A DNA stretch of 7,455 nucleotides from Alphaproteobacteria bacterium (lineage in GTDB: Bacteria; Pseudomonadota; Alphaproteobacteria; UBA3830). A program made the translations under genes and the position numbers. The stretch's first letter is position 1. Every line of letters begins with the position of its first letter. Positions 1-3,753 of the stretch are shown here, piece after piece. The notes beneath the pieces are model-generated. The model saw only the letters and a program-made list of their open reading frames with translations. It had not been told where the DNA came from and searched no databases. The DNA lies in assembly GCA_025998775.1 (NCBI GenBank), contig BNWK01000063.1, positions 1 through 7,455 of the forward strand, written 5' to 3'.

Positions 1-490
1 CTAAAAGTTGCGGAATCGCCGTAATTTCATTGCTTTTGTCCGATACTTTCTCCTGAGCCAAAACAATGTTACTTTCCGTCGAATATGCGCTAACCATATG
101 TAATACATGCTTATCTTCGCCAACTCCATCCTCACTACCACGGGACGTTTTTCCATCTATTGCTATAACGCCGTCCGCAAATTTGGGGGAATTATCCAAA
201 ACCCAACTCCTAAATTTTTCCTGAAATATCCCTGGATCTAATGCCCGAAATAATCTCCTATATGTGTCGTCGCTTGGAATTCCGTTCTTGTAGGGAAAAT
301 ACCTCTTCAAAAAATTTTCGTGGGTTTTTCCAAATAATTCAACATCTTCCCAGCCGTCTGATCCTCCTATGTAAGCACAAAAAACCACAAACAAAATCTC
401 TGATAATGAATACAACTGATTCCTACTAGATCTCGGATCTTCTATCTCTCCAAAATAATCTAAAAACGAATCTTTAACCTCTGCTTCCAT
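1..490 (-). CDS. ISAs1-family transposase, N-terminal part (cut by window edge)
   Basis: This is a DDE-type transposase that moves its own insertion sequence. The start is ATG at 490-488, preceded by AAGGA (499-503) with 8-nt spacing, and 163 codons stay open to the window edge. The N-terminal 100 residues match the transposase-associated domain of ISAs1 elements as I know it: 'EIEDPRSSRNQLYSLSEIL' near residue 15, 'GWEDVELFGK' near 47, 'KNGIPSDDTYRRLFRALDP' near 68. The start of the catalytic domain follows, with 'VIAIDGKTSRG' at 108-118 (D112 is the likely first catalytic Asp), then 'HMVSAYS' and 'EKVSDKSNEITAIPQLL'. Family members are usually about 350-400 residues, so roughly half is present here and the later catalytic Asp/Glu residues are outside the window. 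No frameshift or stop is visible, so the element could be intact. Family assignment is by remembered motifs. Confidence 0.93.
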   Translation of the reverse strand, partial: MEAEVKDSFLDYFGEIEDPRSSRNQLYSLSEILFVVFCAYIGGSDGWEDVELFGKTHENFLKRYFPYKNGIPSDDTYRRLFRALDPGIFQEKFRSWVLDNSPKFADGVIAIDGKTSRGSEDGVGEDKHVLHMVSAYSTESNIVLAQEKVSDKSNEITAIPQLL

Positions 491-549
491 AACTACAATC
501 CTTCAATTACTTGCATAGATTGTTAACCATTTCTTCTTATTCTCATACT

Positions 550-573
550 AAAATTTTTCATGAGGCCGCCCTG
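550..573 (-). repeat. Probable terminal inverted repeat of the ISAs1-family element
   Basis: Read on the minus strand from 573, the sequence begins CAGGGCGGCCTCATGAAAAA and continues into T-rich DNA. A CAGGG-type end followed by an A-rich stretch suits ISAs1-family ends, and it lies 60-80 bp before the transposase start, as expected. A second similar start, TAGGGCTGCC, begins at 585 on the same strand, so the exact boundary (573 or 585) is uncertain. Confidence 0.6.
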
Positions 574-592
574 GTGGCAGCCCTAGCACTAC

Positions 593-613
593 GACACAAG
601 TGTCTTGCAAGAC
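593..613. repeat. Two overlapping short palindromes after the 877-residue gene
   Basis: GACAC-AA-GTGTC (593-604) overlaps the perfect 12-bp palindrome GTCTTGCAAGAC (602-613). They sit 6-26 bp beyond the stop codon of the minus-strand gene. On that strand there is no T-run after them, so a classical rho-independent terminator is not supported. They may still form a weak 3'-end hairpin. Confidence 0.4.
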
Positions 614-618
614 GGAAA

Positions 619-3252
619 TCATTCTTTAGCGGCTTCCTCAGCTTGGCGCTGCGCTTCTAGCGGCAGTACTACCCGGCGTTGCATAGCAGATTTCATTTCA
701 CGATAGGAAAACAGGCCTCGGGTATCAGGCGGTTCATTGTCTGCCCTAATCCCGCCAAAGAGGATCGAAAGTATCACATCGTACATCATTGCGATGCGAG
801 CAAGCACACTGCTCTCGTTTTTACTAGCTGGATTACAATTTTCATAGAGGCTCACCCGGGCAGGATCGTCGCTCTTGAGGCAAAAATCAGCAAGCACGCT
901 GCTAATTTTTTCAAGTTCGCTGAGTTGATTCTTGAGTTTAGGATCAAGCAAGGAAGCCAGAGCCTGTTCCATATTGCCGTTATGTCCTCCGCGTCCAGCA
1001 ACGAGTTCCACGAGGCGATGAACCGCCTGGATAAACCGTTCCGGAGCAAAGTCAGCATTGGCTGGCAATCTATACCTCAGGTCAGGAATAGCGACCGTTC
1101 CGCCGCGATCAGCTGCTTCAGCCAAATTTTCTGCATTAACTGTCGATTCAATCTTAGCCAATCTCTGCATGGCCACTAGATACATGGCTGGAGTGTAGGG
1201 GTCAAAAAAAGTGGTGACTGAGGGTGGTTCCGGCTGATTATCGTACGCCGAGGCGTCTTCCCAGCCGTAAGCACGAGCCAACTGTGGTGAGTTCAACAGT
1301 TCTTCCCAGGTTGGGATCAATATTCTTTCTGGATCAGTGTCTGTCGGCGCAGCGAAGTGCGATGGTTCATTCATTCTGATAATGTGGCTATCCCCGAGAA
1401 AGTATCCCATACCTACGCCATACATGGCAAGTATGGCAGCATCGGTAGCAGCATCAGAACGGTCCAAACAATTATAATTTCTATAAATTTCTGCCAAAGA
1501 CGGAACTCCACTGTTCAAGCAATATTTCGCGAAACGTCGAGCTAATCGACCTAGCGTCTTGCGCTCGGCTATGTTTTCCTGAGCAAGCAAGGCGACCATG
1601 AAATTATCCCAAGCCGGACCGTCAGCATCACCAGCTCCCCTTCGAGTAGTATGAAGTTCCAGCATCGTTATAAGACCGTTTAGCATCGCGTCCCTAAGTC
1701 CGGGATCTGTTATTTCCAGCATTTGTTTTTTGTGCACACCTTTCATGAGGCGCATGTATTGCCCATTAAAGTCGAAGGCGTGCCCCTGGATTTCACCCCA
1801 GAGCAGGTTAACAGCCGGACTGGCAACGGGATGCATCGACTCTAGCGCAGGGGCAGGCGGTAGAGGCGGAGGTGGAATCTGAGCTACAGCATTTTTCACG
1901 GGATTGCAGTCTATCAGCTGCTGCCAGGTAGGAATCACCTCTGGTTGCTCTTCACAGCCCTGATAAAAGCGCATAGTTTTTCCAAACAAGATCACGGTCG
2001 CAGCCATAATCTGAACAAGCTGCTCAGGCAAGGTGCAACTAGTTGCACCGACGGGTCCAGCTATACGGCCGAGCTCTGCATCCCCACAGGTGCTACATAT
2101 CTCCAGCAACGAGGCCGCAGCGGTCGCCCAATTTTCCATATCATCCATACGCTCAGGGTCGTTTAGATCCCGAGCTAAACGTTCCCAATGTCCCTCGCAA
2201 TCGATCAGACGCTGCACCAAGCCACGAAACTCCACAAACAAGTCATGCGGAATTTCGGTGTCGCCCAAGGTATGTTTCCAATATGGGCACGGCAACACGT
2301 AGTCCAACTTTGCGAGATAGCGGTTCAACCTTTCGACAGAATAGGTACCACACCAGAACTCAGTAGCCTCCTGCAGTTTGTGCTCCGCTAGTTGTTTTTG
2401 GAGTTGTTCATTCGTTTCCTCTTGGCTGATCTGGTCTTGCTGTACATCTGGCTGATAGTTTCCAGTGTAGCCCGTCGTGTAGTTTTCTCGTCGGTACGGC
2501 TGGTAGTAGTTGTGATCTCGACTGTCCTTAGCCGCACCGTACCAAGAAGCTGGGGTTCCAGGCGCGTCAGTCGGTGTAATGCCCCCGGTCGATGAATAGG
2601 AGATAGCGTCGCGGTCGCCCACCGGAGCATGTAGCGGTGTGTCAGATAGAGCGCCTAGACCACTTACGTACCCAATGCTCCCGTATTCATGCGGTTTCTC
2701 GTCGATTCGAGTACCGACCACGCGGCGAGGTCCAGGGTATACCAACGCTTTAGTAGAGACAGCTTGAGTGTCAAGTTTCGCTCCCCGGTTGTTATCGGTC
2801 AGGGCGACCATCTGCGCGCGACTTTTCTGTGCTTTTGTTTTCTCCTCGTCTACTATCACGGGATATGGTACTTTCACCCCATACTCCAGTTCCGAGGAGT
2901 TTTTCCCCTTACGCTTGTCATATGGATTGTAGTTATTTCGATCTTTTTGACCTTTTGACGCCGATCTGTCCTGTCGTTTTCCCTGGCTGTCGGTCAGGCC
3001 TTTTTTGGCAGCCAGCTTTTTCTTGGTCTTTGCAGCCGATGGCCCACGGGTCCCGTTCTTTCCGGCGGTTTTAGAGCCCCCCCGGCGTGTCTTTGAGACA
3101 GACTTTCGCGAATCCTTGTTATTTTTTGCCGTTGGTTTTTCCTTTCTGGAGCTCTTCCGGTACAGCTTCCCAAACGACTCTAAACCTTTTTGCGCATAAC
3201 AAACGCCAAGCGATAAAGACACCATTAAACCCGTTAGTAAAATTTTTCTCAT
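619..3252 (-). CDS. Exported protein of unknown function with basic N-terminus and three diverged helical repeats (877 aa)
   Basis: I do not recognise a family. The start is ATG at 3252-3250, with GAGGAG 6 nt upstream and a promoter further up. Residues 1-20 are a signal peptide (MRK, hydrophobic core, likely cut after CYA|Q), so the protein should be exported. Residues 31-119 are very Lys/Arg/Ser-rich and probably disordered. About 120-295 is a Tyr/Pro/Gly-rich linker ending in a Gln/Glu-rich stretch (270-296). Residues ~297-855 hold three diverged copies of one alpha-helical unit, separated by proline-rich joints (460-468 is IPPPPLPPA). Each copy has a Cys pair and a hydrophobic helix ending in LFG or FLG. 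No transmembrane segment other than the signal is obvious. By eye its GC is higher than that of topA or the other genes here. It could be a surface, periplasmic or secreted host-interaction protein, which is inference. The reading frame is certainly real, since it is long and has all start signals. Confidence 0.9.
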   Translation of the reverse strand: MRKILLTGLMVSLSLGVCYAQKGLESFGKLYRKSSRKEKPTAKNNKDSRKSVSKTRRGGSKTAGKNGTRGPSAAKTKKKLAAKKGLTDSQGKRQDRSASKGQKDRNNYNPYDKRKGKNSSELEYGVKVPYPVIVDEEKTKAQKSRAQMVALTDNNRGAKLDTQAVSTKALVYPGPRRVVGTRIDEKPHEYGSIGYVSGLGALSDTPLHAPVGDRDAISYSSTGGITPTDAPGTPASWYGAAKDSRDHNYYQPYRRENYTTGYTGNYQPDVQQDQISQEETNEQLQKQLAEHKLQEATEFWCGTYSVERLNRYLAKLDYVLPCPYWKHTLGDTEIPHDLFVEFRGLVQRLIDCEGHWERLARDLNDPERMDDMENWATAAASLLEICSTCGDAELGRIAGPVGATSCTLPEQLVQIMAATVILFGKTMRFYQGCEEQPEVIPTWQQLIDCNPVKNAVAQIPPPPLPPAPALESMHPVASPAVNLLWGEIQGHAFDFNGQYMRLMKGVHKKQMLEITDPGLRDAMLNGLITMLELHTTRRGAGDADGPAWDNFMVALLAQENIAERKTLGRLARRFAKYCLNSGVPSLAEIYRNYNCLDRSDAATDAAILAMYGVGMGYFLGDSHIIRMNEPSHFAAPTDTDPERILIPTWEELLNSPQLARAYGWEDASAYDNQPEPPSVTTFFDPYTPAMYLVAMQRLAKIESTVNAENLAEAADRGGTVAIPDLRYRLPANADFAPERFIQAVHRLVELVAGRGGHNGNMEQALASLLDPKLKNQLSELEKISSVLADFCLKSDDPARVSLYENCNPASKNESSVLARIAMMYDVILSILFGGIRADNEPPDTRGLFSYREMKSAMQRRVVLPLEAQRQAEEAAKE
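679..1197 (-). repeat. Helical repeat 3 of the 877-residue protein
   Basis: Residues ~686-858. It holds 'PERFIQAVHRLVELV' (737-751), 'ISSVLADFC' with C791 paired in spacing with C806, the helix 'LARIAMMYDVILSILFGG' (817-834) and a degenerate closing motif 'GLFSYREMK' (846-854) in place of IPTW-xx-L. It is the most diverged at its end. Confidence 0.6.
1273..1818 (-). repeat. Helical repeat 2 of the 877-residue protein
   Basis: Residues ~479-660. It holds 'LRDAMLNGLITMLEL' (519-533), 'RLARRFAKYC' with C578 paired in spacing with C595, the helix 'AAILAMYGVGMGYFLG' (605-620) and the closing motif 'LIPTWEELLN' (645-654), nearly the same as the IPTW motif of repeat 1. Confidence 0.65.
1888..2364 (-). 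repeat. Helical repeat 1 of the 877-residue protein
   Basis: Residues ~297-455. It holds 'LFVEFRGLVQRLI' (338-350), the Cys pair C386/C406, the helix 'QLVQIMAATVILFG' (411-424) and the closing motif 'VIPTWQQLID' (439-448). It has six further cysteines (301, 322, 352, 389, 433, 449). It aligns with repeats 2 and 3 only at protein level. Confidence 0.65.
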
Positions 3253-3261
3253 TCTCTTCTC

Positions 3262-3267
3262 CTCTTT
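3262..3267 (-). promoter_or_regulatory. Ribosome binding site of the 877-residue gene
   Basis: On the minus strand AAGAGGAGAAGAGA-ATG places a purine-rich Shine-Dalgarno (GAGGAG, about 6-11 nt before the start) ahead of ATG 3252. It fixes the start at the residue that opens the signal peptide. Confidence 0.75.
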
Positions 3268-3289
3268 CTTTGGTAAGATTAACTAAGTC

Positions 3290-3316
3290 ATGCCATAATA
3301 TATGCGCAATTGGCAT
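3290..3316. promoter_or_regulatory. Inverted repeat over the -10 region, possible operator
   Basis: ATGCCA (3290-3295) and TGGCAT (3311-3316) are perfect inverted half-sites 15 bp apart. They bracket the -10 box of the minus-strand promoter and reach the predicted start of transcription. A bound dimer there would block RNA polymerase. The half-sites are short and could be chance. Confidence 0.3.
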
Positions 3317-3325
3317 CTTTCGCAA
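3297..3325 (-). promoter_or_regulatory. Promoter of the 877-residue gene
   Basis: On the minus strand TTGCGA (3325-3320), a 17-nt spacer and TATATT (3302-3297) form a good sigma-70-type promoter. An A-tract (AAAAAAGAC) just before the -35 could act as an UP element. Transcription would start near 3290, giving a leader of about 38 nt with the ribosome binding site in it. Inferred from consensus only. Confidence 0.6.
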
Positions 3326-3377
3326 GTCTTTTTTACAAGCTCTGCGTCCATTTTTGTAGGACGCAAGTTTTTTTACA
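3321..3377. repeat. Direct repeat pair CGCAAGT(C)TTTTTTACA
   Basis: CGCAAGTCTTTTTTACA (3321-3337) and CGCAAGTTTTTTTACA (3362-3377) are nearly identical, 41 bp apart. The first copy overlaps the -35 box and its A-tract on the minus strand; the second forms the 3' side and T-run of the plus-strand hairpin. A small tandem duplication is the simplest explanation. Confidence 0.55.
3338..3374 (+). terminator. Terminator-like hairpin on the plus strand with no gene before it
   Basis: TGCGTCC (3343-3349), a 9-nt loop and GGACGCA (3359-3365) form a perfect 7-bp stem, extendable past a bulged C by T-A, C-G and weaker pairs, followed by AG and seven T residues (3368-3374). This is a typical rho-independent terminator for plus-strand transcription. 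No plus-strand gene ends before it, because upstream lies the divergent 877-residue gene. It may end antisense or spurious transcripts, end a small RNA, or protect topA from read-through. Confidence 0.55.
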
Positions 3378-3472
3378 TATTGTTTAGTAAATTGTTCCGG
3401 CATTCTTTCGGCGAAGATTACTTCCATTGCATTCGTCTCCATTTTATCAAGTGCTTAATAAGCTGATGCATG

Positions 3473-3502
3473 TTTACAATTTTCGCCGATATAGTTTAGA
3501 TA
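3473..3502 (+). promoter_or_regulatory. Possible topA promoter, now separated from the gene by the palindromic element
   Basis: TTTACA (3473-3478) followed by TTAGAT (17-nt spacer) or TAGATA (18-nt spacer) is the best plus-strand match I see before topA. It lies about 250 bp from the start codon. If real, the inserted element sits in the 5' leader of the topA transcript. The match is weak. Confidence 0.3.
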
Positions 3503-3552
3503 TTTTTAAAAGCAATATGGTGCTTTGCTGTTATTTATGATATGAGGAACTA

Positions 3553-3557
3553 TACAC
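3553..3557. repeat. Left copy of the TACAC target duplication
   Basis: TACAC abuts the first base of the left inverted repeat (GAGACT...). It matches the copy at 3733-3737. Confidence 0.7.
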
Positions 3558-3732
3558 GAGACTGCTGCATAATAGATCTTTTTCGCAATTGGCTTCGGTG
3601 CTTGCAGCACACGCAATATTCCGTTCTAAGGAATCCTCATGTACATCTAGTACACTGCGATTCTGTGCAACGACACGAATGTCTGCGTTCTTCCTAGCTT
3701 TTGCAAAAAATATCTCATTATGCAGTAGTCTC
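3558..3732. mobile_element. MITE-like palindromic element, 175 bp, with TACAC target duplication
   Basis: The ends are inverted repeats. GAGACTGCTGCATAAT (3558-3573) pairs with ATTATGCAGTAGTCTC (3717-3732) with one mismatch. The similarity continues inward to about 31 bases (to 3588 and from 3701) with three mismatches and a one-base gap. Directly outside both ends is TACAC (3553-3557 and 3733-3737), as expected for a 5-bp target duplication. Inside are further small hairpins: GTGCT-TGC-AGCAC near 3598, ATTCC/GGAAT near 3620 and TGTAC/GTACA near 3641. It has no transposase, so it would depend on one elsewhere; the GAGACT ends suggest an IS5-like parent, which is only a guess. It lies 21 bp before the topA start. 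Confidence 0.85.
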
Positions 3733-3737
3733 TACAC
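3733..3737. repeat. Right copy of the TACAC target duplication
   Basis: TACAC directly follows the last base of the right inverted repeat (...GTCTC). Removing the element and one copy would restore ...CTATACACAACATGGG before topA. Confidence 0.7.
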
Positions 3738-3753
3738 AACATGGGAAAGTAAG

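Larger units (their letters stand above)
1..573 (-). mobile_element. ISAs1-family insertion sequence, partial (transposase 5' side)
   Basis: The element consists of the transposase fragment plus its short upstream region, ending at a probable terminal inverted repeat. The other end and its inverted repeat lie to the left of the window. Flanking DNA from 574 leads directly into the 3' end of the 877-residue gene, 45 bp away, so the insertion lies between genes and did not break that gene. The 8-10-bp target duplication usual for this family cannot be tested because only one end is present. Confidence 0.8.

Noticed and set aside
679..1179. Plus-strand frame of 166 codons opposite the 877-residue gene
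   Set aside because: It is a shadow of the antisense strand of a clear gene, with no ribosome binding site, promoter or recognisable motif.
3193..3252. Lipoprotein signal (LGVC) in the 877-residue protein
   Set aside because: The residue before Cys is Val, while a lipobox needs Gly, Ala or Ser there. A standard signal peptidase I site after CYA is more likely.
3119..3442. Minus-strand frame of 107 codons (METNAMEVIFAERMPEQ...) overlapping the 5' end of the 877-residue gene
   Set aside because: Its last third overlaps the well-supported signal-peptide gene in another frame, and the promoter of that gene lies inside it. An alternative start at codon 6 has a GGAG 9 nt upstream, so a short peptide cannot be fully excluded, but I see no domain.
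3701..3729. Outward promoter in the right end of the palindromic element driving topA
   Set aside because: TTGCAA at 3701 has no -10 at proper spacing. The alternative TTCTTC-17-TATCTC is too weak to call.
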